A stretch of 64,000 bases of DNA. It comes from Aequorivita aurantiaca (GTDB taxonomy: Bacteria > Bacteroidota > Bacteroidia > Flavobacteriales > Flavobacteriaceae). The DNA lies in assembly GCF_030410135.1 (NCBI RefSeq), contig NZ_JAUGQQ010000005.1:1-64000 (forward strand), read 5' to 3'. Shown piece after piece: positions 51,594 to 61,670 of the stretch. How positions within the stretch are numbered: position 1 is the stretch's first letter; every line of letters begins with the position of its first letter. The notes beneath the pieces were generated by a model. That model searched no databases. It saw only the letters and a list, made by a program, of their open reading frames with translations, and had not been told where the DNA came from. Made by a program: the position numbers and the translations under genes.

Positions 51594-52290
51594 AGTTTAC
51601 AAATACCCCGCGTGTGGATAATTTATCGACGTTCCCGGTCCACGGACTGTTTGGGTCGTCATCCGGTACCAACTCATCGCTCATAGCAAATACCCCGCGG
51701 ATGGAGGGTGTGAATTTAAAATAATACAGATAAAAATCTATGCCGAAGCCAAGTTCATAATAATTGGTACTCTTCGTCATTCTAAACCTCCCTTGTTCAT
51801 TATCTTCCGGGTTATTTTCATTGCTTGAAAGATTGATAGAGGTGGAAATCCCACCTATAACAAATGGTTTAATGTTGTTTAGTCTTTTCGTGGAAACTTT
51901 TAGCAAAAGTGGCACGTGAATATAAGTAGATTTCACCTCTCTTAAATAATCCTTCGGTTCCTCAAAACCTGGAAAAATAAGGTTACGCTGCGTAAAGTAA
52001 AGTCCCGGTTCCAAACGCAAATTTACGTATTGATTGATACGCATATCGCCAATAAGGCCAACATTAAAGCCTGTGGAACGTTCTACCTGAATATCGGTGT
52101 TGTCATCTTCAAACTGTTCTTTGTAATCAAATTTGAAATCATAACTATTGAAGCCCAAAAAATAACCCCACGTAAATCGCTTTTTGTCAAAATTCTCCAA
52201 ATTTGCCAATCGCTCTTTATTAAAAAACCATTGCGCATTGGCGCTATGAGCCATAAATAAAACAGTTAGGACAAAAAACAGCTTCTTCAT
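51580..52290 (-). CDS. porT: Type IX secretion system protein PorT
   Basis: A 236-residue outer membrane barrel needed for type IX secretion and gliding (PorT of Porphyromonas, SprT of Flavobacterium). Seen: signal peptide ending SANAQ, the WFFNKERLANLENFDKKRFT start of the mature protein, RFTWGYFLGFNSYDFKF, RINQYVNLRLEPGLYFTQR, STYIHVPLLLKVSTKRLNN and KPFVIGGISTS. Its position behind ubiE is the usual one in Flavobacteria. Three bases separate them. It supports T9SS function here, together with the sorting-domain proteins at 2-85 and 57448-60360. Confidence 0.9.
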   Translation of the reverse strand: MKKLFFVLTVLFMAHSANAQWFFNKERLANLENFDKKRFTWGYFLGFNSYDFKFDYKEQFEDDNTDIQVERSTGFNVGLIGDMRINQYVNLRLEPGLYFTQRNLIFPGFEEPKDYLREVKSTYIHVPLLLKVSTKRLNNIKPFVIGGISTSINLSSNENNPEDNEQGRFRMTKSTNYYELGFGIDFYLYYFKFTPSIRGVFAMSDELVPDDDPNSPWTGNVDKLSTRGVFVNFTFQ

Positions 52291-52293
52291 AAA

Positions 52294-53025
52294 TTATTTT
52301 GTAGCATTATAGATTGTTGCCACCCCAAAAGTCTGGGGAATATTTTTCACATCCTTAAACCCAATTTTGCGCAAAATATTGTTGAGCGCTTCCCCATGCG
52401 GAAATACCGAGGCGCTTTCACTTAAATATTTATAAGCAACTTTATCCTTCGAAAATATTTTGCCCACCATCGGCAGAATTGTTTTCGTATAAAAATGATA
52501 TCCTTGTTTAAATGGAAATTTTGAGGGCACCGAGGTTTCCAAAACCACGAAAATTCCCCCGGGCTTCAATACGCGGAAAATTTCCGCAAGACCTTTTTCC
52601 AAATTCTCGAAATTTCGAATACCGAAGGATACGGTTATGGCGTTAAAAGTATTGTCCTCAAAAGGCAGAGCTTCTGAATCTGCCTGTACGAATTCGATTG
52701 TTTCAGCAATTGCTTTTCCCGCAACTTTTTTGCGCGCCATGGAAAGCATACCCTCGGAAAGGTCGAGGCCCACAATTTTTTCGGCTGAAGTTTTTTCTGC
52801 AAACTGAATGGCAAGATCACCCGTGCCCGTGGCCACGTCAAGAATGGTTTTTGGTTTTTTTTCCGCAACCATTTTTATGACCTTTTTTCTCCATTTAATA
52901 TCAGAACCCAAGGAAATGATGCGGTTAAGGCCATCGTAATTTTCCGAAATAGTATCGAACATTTGCTCAACCTGTTTCTTCTTTCCTTCGGAGGAATTCT
53001 TATAAGGGGTTATTTTCTTTTCCAT
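52294..53025 (-). CDS. ubiE: Menaquinone biosynthesis C-methyltransferase
   Basis: A 243-residue SAM-dependent methylase making menaquinone from demethylmenaquinone (MenG/UbiE). Seen: VEQMFDTISENYDGLNRIIS, the SAM motif TILDVATGTGDLAIQFAE, IVGLDLSEGMLSMARKK, NTFNAITVSFGIRNFEN, and LKPGGIFVVLETSVP. Bacteroidota generally respire with menaquinone, so menG is the better name for its role. I use ATG 53025; the longer frame starts with a TTG that lies inside the likely promoter (TAGTTTTG, 53041-53048, minus). Confidence 0.95.
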   Translation of the reverse strand: MEKKITPYKNSSEGKKKQVEQMFDTISENYDGLNRIISLGSDIKWRKKVIKMVAEKKPKTILDVATGTGDLAIQFAEKTSAEKIVGLDLSEGMLSMARKKVAGKAIAETIEFVQADSEALPFEDNTFNAITVSFGIRNFENLEKGLAEIFRVLKPGGIFVVLETSVPSKFPFKQGYHFYTKTILPMVGKIFSKDKVAYKYLSESASVFPHGEALNNILRKIGFKDVKNIPQTFGVATIYNATK

Positions 53026-53040
53026 AAAAAATTGCGCTTG

Positions 53041-53258
53041 CAAAACTACTGTTTTTTAATGAAAATGGATTGGAAATCAAATTCGAAAAAAAAATCTCAA
53101 TCGAAAGAAATATAGAAATCCATGCTAAATTGAAAAACAGAAATGTTTCTGAGTCATTTCTTCCCACAGCTTTTAATAGCTGATAAAATCCTTTGCTCGC
53201 CAACCTTTTCCCAAGAAATGCCGATAGCTGTTTACTGCCTATTATTTCTATATCTTTG
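53041..53258. promoter_or_regulatory. Divergent promoter region of ubiE and trkA
   Basis: Minus strand: TAGTTTTG at 53041-53048, 16 bases before ubiE. Plus strand: TATCTTTG at 53251-53258, 35 bases before trkA. Both fit TAnnTTTG. The 190 bases between hold no convincing gene; a 97-codon frame there has no recognisable product and overlaps ubiE. Confidence 0.5.
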
Positions 53259-53292
53259 CATAGTTTATTTTGAAGTATAAAATAATTTCTCA

Positions 53293-54642
53293 ATGAAAAT
53301 TATCATTGCCGGTGCTGGCGAAGTTGGATTTCACCTTGCAAAATTGCTTTCTTTTGAATCTCAAAACATAACCCTCATTGATACTAATCGGGAAGCATTG
53401 GCCCACGCCGATGCTAACTTGGACATTCGGGTAGTTCGCGGCGATTCCACCTCCATCGCGGTTTTAAAGGATTCGCAGGTTAGCGAAACCGATCTTCTAA
53501 TTGCGGTAACTTCTAGTGAAACCACGAACATTACCGTTTGTGTTTTAGCGAAACAGTTGGGTGCAAAACGCACTATTGCACGAATTTCGAACACGGAATT
53601 TATTGATAAAAAAAATGAAGTTGGGTTTGAAAAATTCGGAATTGATGAACTGATATCACCAGAATCCCTGGCCTCCAACGAAATTGAATTGCTTCTGAGC
53701 CAAAGCGCGTTCAACGAGAGTTATGAATTTGAGGATGGCGCATTAATGATGATTGGGCTTAGCCTTAACCGTACATCTGCTTTTGTTGGCAAAACGGTAA
53801 AGGAAATGGCCAAAGTGTATCCGGAACTGCAGTTTGTTCCCATCGCCTTGCAGCGTTTCGGAACCCAGTATACCATCATTCCGCGGGGTAATACCCAATT
53901 TAAGGATGGCGATCAAGTATATTTTACTACCGTTCAAAAAGGCGACGATCAAATTTTTAAGCTTTCCGGCAAAAGTAAACAGGAAATAAAAAATGTAATG
54001 ATTTTGGGCGGAAGCAAGATTGGTTACAAAACAGCGAAGGATCTTTGTAAAAGCGGTTTCAACGTTAAGCTTATTGAAAGCAGCAAAGACAAAGCTTTTG
54101 AAATTGCCGATGATATTCCCAGCTGCCTTGTTATAAACGGCGATGGGAGAAATGTGGATTTGCTCTCGGAAGAATCCATTGAAAATATGGATGCGTTCAT
54201 CGCGGTTACCGGAAACAGCGAAACGAATATTATGTCCTGTTTGGTGGCCAAGTCAAAAGGCGTTAAAAAAGCGATTGCATTAGTGGAAAATATGGACTAC
54301 TTTCAGTTATCGCAATCTATCGGAATTGATACTTTGATCAATAAAAAATTGTTGGCGGCCAATAATATTTTCCGCTACGTTCGTAAAGGCGATGTTGTGG
54401 CAATGACAAAATTGAACAATATGAATGCCGAGTTGCTTGAATTTATGGTTTCTCCGCACTCTAAGGTATGCAACAAAAAAATAAAGGATCTCGATTTTCC
54501 CGTATCGGCTATTATTGGCGGAGTGGTTAGAAATGGGGAAGGTATAATTGCCCTTGGCGACTTCGAAATTAAAAGTGGTGATAGGGTAGTGGTGTGCTGC
54601 CTGCCACAATCTATCGGTAAAGTAGAAAAACTTTTTATCTAA
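53293..54642 (+). CDS. trkA: Trk potassium uptake regulatory protein TrkA
   Basis: A 449-residue cytoplasmic NAD-binding protein that gates the TrkH channel. It is built of two repeats, each a Rossmann RCK_N domain and an RCK_C domain. Seen: KIIIAGAGEVGFHLAKLLS with IDTNREALAHADANLD in the first, and VMILGGSKIGYKTAKDL in the second, each RCK_N ending in an acidic NAD contact; FPVSAIIGGVVRNGEGIIA in the last RCK_C. Its stop overlaps the trkH start by one base. Confidence 0.96.
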   Translation: MKIIIAGAGEVGFHLAKLLSFESQNITLIDTNREALAHADANLDIRVVRGDSTSIAVLKDSQVSETDLLIAVTSSETTNITVCVLAKQLGAKRTIARISNTEFIDKKNEVGFEKFGIDELISPESLASNEIELLLSQSAFNESYEFEDGALMMIGLSLNRTSAFVGKTVKEMAKVYPELQFVPIALQRFGTQYTIIPRGNTQFKDGDQVYFTTVQKGDDQIFKLSGKSKQEIKNVMILGGSKIGYKTAKDLCKSGFNVKLIESSKDKAFEIADDIPSCLVINGDGRNVDLLSEESIENMDAFIAVTGNSETNIMSCLVAKSKGVKKAIALVENMDYFQLSQSIGIDTLINKKLLAANNIFRYVRKGDVVAMTKLNNMNAELLEFMVSPHSKVCNKKIKDLDFPVSAIIGGVVRNGEGIIALGDFEIKSGDRVVVCCLPQSIGKVEKLFI

Positions 54643-56147
54643 TGAGTTCGCTGACAAAACTCAATTTTAAAATTATTTCACATTTAATGGGGCTTTTACT
54701 AATGGTGAATGGCGGTTTTATGCTGCTTTCGGCCATTGTAAGCTGGTATTATAATGACGGCAAGCTCAATGAAATGCTGCTGGCCAGCGCTGTTGCCGTT
54801 GGGTTTGGCGCTGCCGTAATGCTTTTGACAAGGAACCACCGAAAGGAAATTCAAAAAAGGGAAGGATATATTATCGTTGCCTTTGGATGGATATTTATGG
54901 CCCTTATTGGCACCTTGCCCTATATATTTACTGGAGCCATTTCCAGTTTTACAGATGCCTTTTTTGAAACAATGAGCGGTTATACCACCACGGGAGCATC
55001 CATTCTTACGGATATTGAGGTCGTTCCGCGAGGAGTTCTATTTTGGCGCAGCATCACGCATTGGATTGGGGGGATGGGGATAATAGTTTTGGCCATTGCA
55101 ATTTTACCGCTATTGGGAATTGGCGGTATGCAACTTTTTGCGGCTGAGGCGCCCGGCCCAAGTGGAGACAAACTGCACCCGCGGATAACGGACACCGCCA
55201 AAAGGTTATGGCTTATATATGTGGGCTATACCGTGGCCGAAACCATTTTGCTGAAAATGGCCGGAATGAGCTTTTTTGATGCCATAAACCATTCCTTGGC
55301 AACATTAAGTACCGGTGGATTTTCAACCAAAAATGCAAGCGTGGCCTTTTGGAACGATAACCCAATGGTGCAATATATCATCATTGTGTTTATGTTTTTG
55401 GCGGGAAGTAACTTCGTGTTGAGCTACTTTGCCTTTAAAAGAAAATTTCAAAAAATATTTCAAGATGAGGAATTTAAATTATACTCCATTTTTGTTGTTG
55501 CTTTAACCGTCGTAGCTGCATTCTTGATTTATTTTGAAGCCGATCTAAACATTTCCAGCATTAGCCACCCAATGGTTTGGGGGCCTGTCGAAAATGCGGT
55601 GCGCCATTCCCTTTTTCAGGTTTTGAGTATTATTACCACAACCGGATTTGTTACGGCGGACTATACACTGTGGACACCCTTTTTGACTATCTTCTTTTTT
55701 GGGATGATGTTTTTGGGTGGCTGTGCGGGCTCAACAGCGGGCGGAATAAAAATTATGCGGCATTTAATAATGATAAAAAACGGAGTTTTAGAATTTAAAA
55801 GAACACTGCATCCCCACGCTATTTTGCCGGTTCGCTATAATAGTAAAGCCATACCGCAGCCCATTGTGTATAATATTCTTGGTTTCTTTATTCTTTATAT
55901 GTTGTCTTTTATAGTGGGTACCTTGGTTTTTTCCTGGTTGGGTCTCGATTTCCAAACAGCTCTTGGGGGTGCCGCTTCAACATTGGGAAATATTGGTCCG
56001 GCCCTTGGCAATTTGGGCCCTGTAAATAATTACGCAGCGCTACCGGATGCGGCAAAATGGTGGTCGAGTTTTTTAATGCTTATAGGAAGATTGGAATTAT
56101 TTACGGTTTTAATATTGTTGACACCATTTTTTTGGAGGAATAGATAA
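54642..56147 (+). CDS. trkH: Trk potassium transporter membrane subunit
   Basis: A 501-residue potassium channel-like transporter. Four pore loops are visible: ETMSGYTTTGASI, LSTGGFSTKNA, IITTTGFVTADY and GAASTLGNIGPA, each with the selectivity Gly. The C-terminal helix carries GRLELFTVLILLTPFFW, the family end. It is coupled to trkA by a TAATG overlap, so channel and gate are made together. Confidence 0.96.
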   Translation: MSSLTKLNFKIISHLMGLLLMVNGGFMLLSAIVSWYYNDGKLNEMLLASAVAVGFGAAVMLLTRNHRKEIQKREGYIIVAFGWIFMALIGTLPYIFTGAISSFTDAFFETMSGYTTTGASILTDIEVVPRGVLFWRSITHWIGGMGIIVLAIAILPLLGIGGMQLFAAEAPGPSGDKLHPRITDTAKRLWLIYVGYTVAETILLKMAGMSFFDAINHSLATLSTGGFSTKNASVAFWNDNPMVQYIIIVFMFLAGSNFVLSYFAFKRKFQKIFQDEEFKLYSIFVVALTVVAAFLIYFEADLNISSISHPMVWGPVENAVRHSLFQVLSIITTTGFVTADYTLWTPFLTIFFFGMMFLGGCAGSTAGGIKIMRHLIMIKNGVLEFKRTLHPHAILPVRYNSKAIPQPIVYNILGFFILYMLSFIVGTLVFSWLGLDFQTALGGAASTLGNIGPALGNLGPVNNYAALPDAAKWWSSFLMLIGRLELFTVLILLTPFFWRNR

Positions 56148-56186
56148 CCATTTAAGAGATTCATTTATTACGCCAAAAAGTAATTA

Positions 56187-57353
56187 CTAACCGGAAATGA
56201 TCTTTACGTCACTCGCCAAAGTTTTTGCCTTTTCCGTTACTTCAACAATGTTTCCTTCCAGATTATCGTAGGTTAACACTAAACCCATCCTTCTAAAAGG
56301 GCGTGATGTAGGTTTGCCGAAAATTCTAAAATCAGTTTTCGGGGATGCTGCTATTTTTTCGATGCCTTCATAAATAGGTTTTTCAGAATTTTCAGTAGCG
56401 AGAATTACGGCGCTGGCACCAATTCGCTCCTGCGTGATTTCAGAGATGGGAAAGCCTAAAACAGCTCGAAGATGCAATTCAAATTCATTGAAATTTTGAG
56501 TATTTGCAAGCGTTACCATACCCGTGTCGTGCGGCCGCGGAGAAAGCTCCGAAAAGTATACGCCATTCTCACCCACAAAAAACTCAACGCCCCAAACGCC
56601 GCAACCCGTTAAAGCCTCGGTAACTTTTGCGGCCATTTGTTGCGCTTCTTTTAATATTGAATTTTCCATAGTTGCGGGTTGCCAACTTTCCATATAATCG
56701 CCCCGTTCTTGCCGGTGGCCAATGGGCGGGCAAAAAAGAGTGATTCCCGAACGTTGGGTAACGGTGAGGAGTGTTATTTCGTAATTAAAATCTACGAAAG
56801 TTTCTACGATAACTTCGGAAACGTCTCCACGGGATCCTTCTTGTGAATAAACCCAAGCTTTTTCAATATCAGCTTCCGATTTTATTGTGCTTTGGCCTTT
56901 TCCGCTGGAAGACATTAAAGGTTTTACCACACAGGGCATTCCTATTTCTGAAACTGCCCGCGATAAACTTTCAACTGAAGTGGCGTAGCGATAATCAGCC
57001 GTTTTCAAACCTAATTCCTTTGCGGCTAAATCCCGTATTGCCTTTCGGTTCATGGTGAAATTTGCAGCCTTGGCCGAAGGAATTACCGTGTAGCCTTGTT
57101 TTTCATATTCGTAAAAGCGTTCTGTGCGGATGGCTTCAATTTCGGGCACTATATAATCTGGTTTGTATTTTTCAACCAATGCGTCCAATGCGTTGCCGTC
57201 CAACATATTTATTGTTTCGGCAAAATCTGCAAGTTGAGCGGCCGGTGCATTTGGGTAGCTGTCCACGGCAATTACGGTTTGTCCAATTCTCTTGGCGGCT
57301 ATGGTGAATTCTTTTCCCAATTCTCCGCTTCCCAATAATAAAATAGTGGCCAT
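56187..57353 (-). CDS. purT: Formate-dependent phosphoribosylglycinamide formyltransferase
   Basis: A 388-residue ATP-grasp enzyme adding formate to GAR in purine synthesis. Seen: [20 protein letters not shown], the acceptor-site [39 protein letters not shown] (ATP-grasp loop), and [17 protein letters not shown]. The frame extends to 57380, but ATG 57353 begins the conserved start. The presence of the folate-independent form next to purH elsewhere in the window is normal. Confidence 0.96.
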   Translation of the reverse strand: MATILLLGSGELGKEFTIAAKRIGQTVIAVDSYPNAPAAQLADFAETINMLDGNALDALVEKYKPDYIVPEIEAIRTERFYEYEKQGYTVIPSAKAANFTMNRKAIRDLAAKELGLKTADYRYATSVESLSRAVSEIGMPCVVKPLMSSSGKGQSTIKSEADIEKAWVYSQEGSRGDVSEVIVETFVDFNYEITLLTVTQRSGITLFCPPIGHRQERGDYMESWQPATMENSILKEAQQMAAKVTEALTGCGVWGVEFFVGENGVYFSELSPRPHDTGMVTLANTQNFNEFELHLRAVLGFPISEITQERIGASAVILATENSEKPIYEGIEKIAASPKTDFRIFGKPTSRPFRRMGLVLTYDNLEGNIVEVTEKAKTLASDVKIISG

Positions 57354-57392
57354 CTTTTGTTTTTTGTAAAAATACAGCAATGGTTGTCATGA

Positions 57393-57427
57393 AAAAACCC
57401 AAAGCAGGATTTGTGCTTTGGGTTTTT
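57393..57427 (-). terminator. Terminator between the T9SS protein gene and purT
   Basis: AAAAACCCAAAGCA (57393-57406) pairs perfectly with TGCTTTGGGTTTTT (57414-57427) over a 7-base loop; both flanks are A/T-rich, and the minus-strand T-run ends 40 bases before purT. Confidence 0.87.
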
Positions 57428-57447
57428 CTGTTGATGAATTTACAAAG

Positions 57448-60360
57448 TTATTTAACGATTACTCGTTTAACTCTTCCATCTTTTTTATTGCCAACACGAA
57501 CTAAATATACTCCTTTGGCTACATAGCTTAAATCCAGTTTATAATTGTAGCCATTGCCGTTGTTTTCCAATTTTCTGAACAACAATCTTTGTCCGAGTGT
57601 ATTGTAAACGGATAGATTCATTGCTTCGGAATAGTTTACCGTTTTTAAGCTAACGTCGAAATTATTGTTGTCGAGTGATAATATAGTCAAACCATTTTCG
57701 TCAAAAATATTTTCACCGACACCCACGGTACCAATTTGTGCGGAATAGTCCTCGGTTTCACCAAAATTTGTTTCCTCACAGGCATCATCCGGAACGGGAC
57801 CGTTCCAGTTGGTTTTTGCACGCATTAAATGTTGACCGAATGCAGCACCTGCGGGTATAACCAAATCAGTTGTAATTGTGTACGTTCCACTTCCTTGGCC
57901 GGGAGCAATTTCAATATTGTTCACCACGATTTCATCATTTGTGAAAACGAAATCGTCATTAAAATCAATCCAAACGCGAACAAACTGGCTTCCGTAACCG
58001 GTGGTTATCGTAAGTTCATTGGTGGAGTCTGGCATCATTCCCGCAACAAGATTTGTAAAATCTGCATAGCCTTCACAACCCGATGGATTGTTTATGTCGG
58101 TTACACTAAAAAGTCTAAATCCATCACCGAAAGAACAATCGCCAACGGGCTGACAGTTTTGTTTAATGATTACAACAGAGGTAGCATCATTGGAAGGATC
58201 ACTATCACCGGGCAAACTAGTGTATGCAGATAAATTATAACTTCCAAGCGCCGAGAAATCGGCAGTTTGGGCAAAGGTGTAGGACATAGATGAATTTCCG
58301 GCCAAAGGACCTGAAACAGTTTCAGTCACTACAGTACCGTCCAAATCATAAGAAACCTCAAAATTGGATTTTGGTTCCCCTCCAAAGTTATTGATGGTAA
58401 CCACAATATCCTCTGTAGCTGTTAAATCGGTTCCAGAAACAGGAGCCGTAATTGCAGTAATGCCAAGATCATTTGGCTGTAGATAGGTTACGGTCTTGGT
58501 GCGGGCATCATTTGTTGTGTCTTCATCGCCCGCCAGATTTGTTTCAGAAGTGATAGAATAAGTTTGGCCCACGGTACCCATATTTGCGGTAGCCGTAAAG
58601 GTATATTGAGCCGTAGCGGCAGAGGCAATCGTTCCCGTAAAGGTTTCCGAAACCACTGCGCCCCCATCCACTTGGAACGTTACCGGGAAGTTTGAGGCAC
58701 TGTTTTGTCCGTAATTGAAAATAGTTACGGTAACCGTTTCACTGTTTGAAAGAGTGCCTGTAACCGGGGAATCAATGCTCACAACACCAACGTCATTATT
58801 AAAGTTTGGAGCTATTTGGAAAACGCCAACCACATCTTTTCTTCCACTATTCATGTATTCATTTATGAACCAAAATTGTTTATCGTTAGATGGATCCACA
58901 TCAATTTTGCTATAATCGCCATAACGAAGCCCTGGTATATTTGCATTTCCGGGAGCAATTAATTCTTCAGCAATTGTCATGGTGTTTAAAGGATCATTTG
59001 CGTAACGGCCGGTGTAATAAGAACTAACACGCTTTGAGGTAGGATCTGGTGTGGTTGGTCCTGCCATAGAAGTGTAGCCCATTCCAATGTTTCCTTGCAA
59101 ATCCATCATCATACTGGCATGCCACGCGTGTTTTCCATCGGGCGCCGTATAGGTGCCTTCTTGATGAATTGACCATGGTTGTCCATCAGCCGCTTGGCGA
59201 AGTTCAAACCAACGAACACCGGCAAGCTCACCACCAGAGGCATCGGTATCAACCACAAAGTTGAAAACTGCGGAGTTGTGGCTGCCAAATTTTCTAAACT
59301 GGGCCTGGTTCATTATGGTAGCCTGAAGAGCATCTATATCTGCACCACCTCCGGGTTGTGAAAGGTTTGAAAAACTTCCACCATCAAAAACGGAAATGAA
59401 CGGCGTGGTGGTCAATTCGTTCGGGGCAGAAATTGTAGAACTTCCTGGACTTGCCCAGTTTACATCAACCGTCCATAATTTTATATGATCCTGAGCAACA
59501 CCAGACCATGCGTCATCCTGTAAATATACAATTGGCAAACCTCCTGCGGCAGGCAAGTTGCTATTGCTTACGTTCAGCGCCTGTGGGCTGTAAAAACCGC
59601 TAGTTATAATTCCGGGAAGCGGAAAGCCAATAATTTGAGCGGTTGGATCACCTGCGAGCATTTTGGTACGCTCCATTGCATAAATTTTATTGGAAGCTGA
59701 GGTATTATCAGTCATATAGTAACCATCGCTCCAAACGGAAAGTTTTTGGTAATCATTTATTTGGGGAATGGTATAAACGTACCATCCATCATTCACAGGG
59801 TCTGGACCGTCAGAAATTGCAATCTGGGCACCATTTCCTAAAAACGTCATCACGAATCTATCTGCAGCGTTATCATAGGATATGGTAAGATCGCAACAGC
59901 CGCCGTTTGGAAAAATGGTTGGGTTGGGGCTGATCTGGCCAGTAAGTGCATTTCCGCTTTTATCAAAAATCCGGAATCCTGTGTTGAACACCACCACGGC
60001 ATGGTTTGGCCCTACGCCAATGGATGGATCTGTGGGTTGTGAATTGGAACTGGCTGCATCAAACACCAATGTTGGCGCTCTTCCGCTTAATACTTGTTCC
60101 ATTTTATTGGGATTTCTTACGAAATAGTCATCTTCAACCTGAGGATCTTTGCCCGGGATAATGAGGTTTTTGGAAGCTCTTCCATCTTGCATAACCTGTT
60201 CCTTTACACGAGCTGGCGCTAGATTTGTTTGCGAGGCAATTGAAGGAACATGCACCATGGAGCCAATAGTGCCTACGTAAGTTGCTTTGGTTTTTTCCTG
60301 TGCCTGTACTTGAAATACAAGTGCGAAGAAAAATAGAATTAATGTAATTTTAGTTTTCAT
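57448..60360 (-). CDS. Large secreted protein with CARDB repeats, GEVED domain and T9SS type A sorting signal
   Basis: A 970-residue exported protein. Order: signal peptide (ending QVQAQ); an N-terminal propeptide-like stretch; a region of about 430 residues with many Trp, Gly and Asp (GVGPNHAVVVFNTGFRIFD and on) that looks like a beta-propeller; two CARDB-like beta domains (about 525-735), each with NDVGV/NDLGI starts and DPSNDA endings; a GEVED domain (about 745-870, FVRVWIDFNDDFVFTNDE); and a C-terminal type A sorting domain (LSVYNTLGQRLLFRKLENNG, ending KGVYLVRVGNKKDGRVKRV). It should be exported by the T9SS and anchored or released at the surface. Catalytic function not evident; possibly adhesion or polymer binding. 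Confidence 0.85.
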   Translation of the reverse strand: MKTKITLILFFFALVFQVQAQEKTKATYVGTIGSMVHVPSIASQTNLAPARVKEQVMQDGRASKNLIIPGKDPQVEDDYFVRNPNKMEQVLSGRAPTLVFDAASSNSQPTDPSIGVGPNHAVVVFNTGFRIFDKSGNALTGQISPNPTIFPNGGCCDLTISYDNAADRFVMTFLGNGAQIAISDGPDPVNDGWYVYTIPQINDYQKLSVWSDGYYMTDNTSASNKIYAMERTKMLAGDPTAQIIGFPLPGIITSGFYSPQALNVSNSNLPAAGGLPIVYLQDDAWSGVAQDHIKLWTVDVNWASPGSSTISAPNELTTTPFISVFDGGSFSNLSQPGGGADIDALQATIMNQAQFRKFGSHNSAVFNFVVDTDASGGELAGVRWFELRQAADGQPWSIHQEGTYTAPDGKHAWHASMMMDLQGNIGMGYTSMAGPTTPDPTSKRVSSYYTGRYANDPLNTMTIAEELIAPGNANIPGLRYGDYSKIDVDPSNDKQFWFINEYMNSGRKDVVGVFQIAPNFNNDVGVVSIDSPVTGTLSNSETVTVTIFNYGQNSASNFPVTFQVDGGAVVSETFTGTIASAATAQYTFTATANMGTVGQTYSITSETNLAGDEDTTNDARTKTVTYLQPNDLGITAITAPVSGTDLTATEDIVVTINNFGGEPKSNFEVSYDLDGTVVTETVSGPLAGNSSMSYTFAQTADFSALGSYNLSAYTSLPGDSDPSNDATSVVIIKQNCQPVGDCSFGDGFRLFSVTDINNPSGCEGYADFTNLVAGMMPDSTNELTITTGYGSQFVRVWIDFNDDFVFTNDEIVVNNIEIAPGQGSGTYTITTDLVIPAGAAFGQHLMRAKTNWNGPVPDDACEETNFGETEDYSAQIGTVGVGENIFDENGLTILSLDNNNFDVSLKTVNYSEAMNLSVYNTLGQRLLFRKLENNGNGYNYKLDLSYVAKGVYLVRVGNKKDGRVKRVIVK

Positions 60361-60477
60361 TGTTCAAGGTTTTGTTTTGGATTAAAAAATATAAGGGCCT
60401 AAAATACAGATAAAATAACGATTGGAATGAAGCACGGATCAATTTAACCAATTCCCATTTCAATGGTTGTGATATTA

Positions 60478-61665
60478 TTATTTCAGAGCTTCCTTGATTC
60501 TGTGCATTGCCTCCGTAATTTCTTTTTCGGAAGCTGCGTAGGACAACCGGATGCAGTTTGCATCGCCAAATGCTTCTCCAGTAACGGTGGCCACTTTTGC
60601 TTCTTCCAAGAGATATAAAGAGAAATCGGAAGCGGTATTGATGTTTTTCCCGCGCAATGTTTTTCCGAAGAAATAGGAAATATCCGGGAACACATAAAAT
60701 GCGCCTTCAGGATTATTTGTTTTGAAGCCTTCGATTTCAGAAAGAAGTTTCAAAATCAAACTTCTTCTTTCCTTAAAAGCATCAACCATAAATTTTATCT
60801 TGCTCGGAGGATTTTCTAAAGCAGTAATGGTGGCTCTTTGCGCAATACAGTTTGCTCCGCTGGTCACTTGGCCTTGCATTTTGTCGCATGCCCGCGCTAT
60901 CCATTCTGGGCCGCCAATATAGCCAATGCGCCAACCAGTCATTGAAAAAGCTTTGGACACTCCGTTAACCACTACAGTGCGGTCATACATATCATCAAAC
61001 TCGGCCATTGACGCATGGTTTCCGGTGAAGTTGATATGTTCGTAAATTTCGTCACTTATCACAATAATTTCCGGATATTTTACCAGTACATCTGCCAATT
61101 TCCTGAGTTCCGCACGGCTATACACTGAACCACTTGGGTTGCACGGGGAGCTGTATACAATCATCTTGGTTTTGGGAGTTATTGCTGCCTCAAGTGCCTG
61201 TGGAGTAACCTTAAAATCGGTTTCAATGGAGGTGGGAATTTCCTTTGGAACGCCGCCCGCAACTTTACTTTGGTCGGCATAACTAACCCAGTAGGGGGCT
61301 GGCAATAAAACTTCATCACCCTCATCTAAAAGAACCATCATTAAATTGGCCAAGGATTGTTTGGCACCAGTGGAAACGACAATTTGCGAAGGTTTGTACT
61401 CCAAATTATTGTCTCTCTTGAATTTTGTGATAATGGCCTTTTTTAAATCGCCATAACCATCAACAGGTGTGTAGGCGTGGTAGTTTTCTTCAATGGCAAC
61501 AATGGCGGCTTGTTTCACATAATCTGGGATTGGAAAATCCGGTTCACCAAGGCTCAGGCCAATTATGTCAACTCCCTGTTCCTTTAATTCTCTTGTCTTG
61601 GCTGCCATTGCCAACGTGGCCGAGGTAGCCATCTCGTTCACGCGTTTTGAAAGTCTGTGGTCCAT
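60478..61665 (-). CDS. aspC: Class I/II aminotransferase, aspartate aminotransferase type
   Basis: A 395-residue PLP enzyme moving amino groups between aspartate and 2-oxoglutarate (subgroup I-gamma or I-beta). Seen: IIGLSLGEPDFPIPDYV, GAKQSLANLMMVLLDEGDEV, YSSPCNPSGSVYSR, VISDEIYEHINF, the PLP-Lys in NGVSKAFSMTGWRIGYIGG, and CIRLSYAASEKEI with the carboxylate-binding Arg. Its start lies 5 bases behind the desaturase stop. Prephenate or another acceptor is possible. Confidence 0.92.
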   Translation of the reverse strand: MDHRLSKRVNEMATSATLAMAAKTRELKEQGVDIIGLSLGEPDFPIPDYVKQAAIVAIEENYHAYTPVDGYGDLKKAIITKFKRDNNLEYKPSQIVVSTGAKQSLANLMMVLLDEGDEVLLPAPYWVSYADQSKVAGGVPKEIPTSIETDFKVTPQALEAAITPKTKMIVYSSPCNPSGSVYSRAELRKLADVLVKYPEIIVISDEIYEHINFTGNHASMAEFDDMYDRTVVVNGVSKAFSMTGWRIGYIGGPEWIARACDKMQGQVTSGANCIAQRATITALENPPSKIKFMVDAFKERRSLILKLLSEIEGFKTNNPEGAFYVFPDISYFFGKTLRGKNINTASDFSLYLLEEAKVATVTGEAFGDANCIRLSYAASEKEITEAMHRIKEALK

Positions 61666-61670
61666 AATGT

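Noticed and set aside
53000-53293. A 97-codon minus-strand frame between ubiE and trkA
   Set aside because: It overlaps the ubiE start, covers both predicted promoters and has no recognisable domain or signal.
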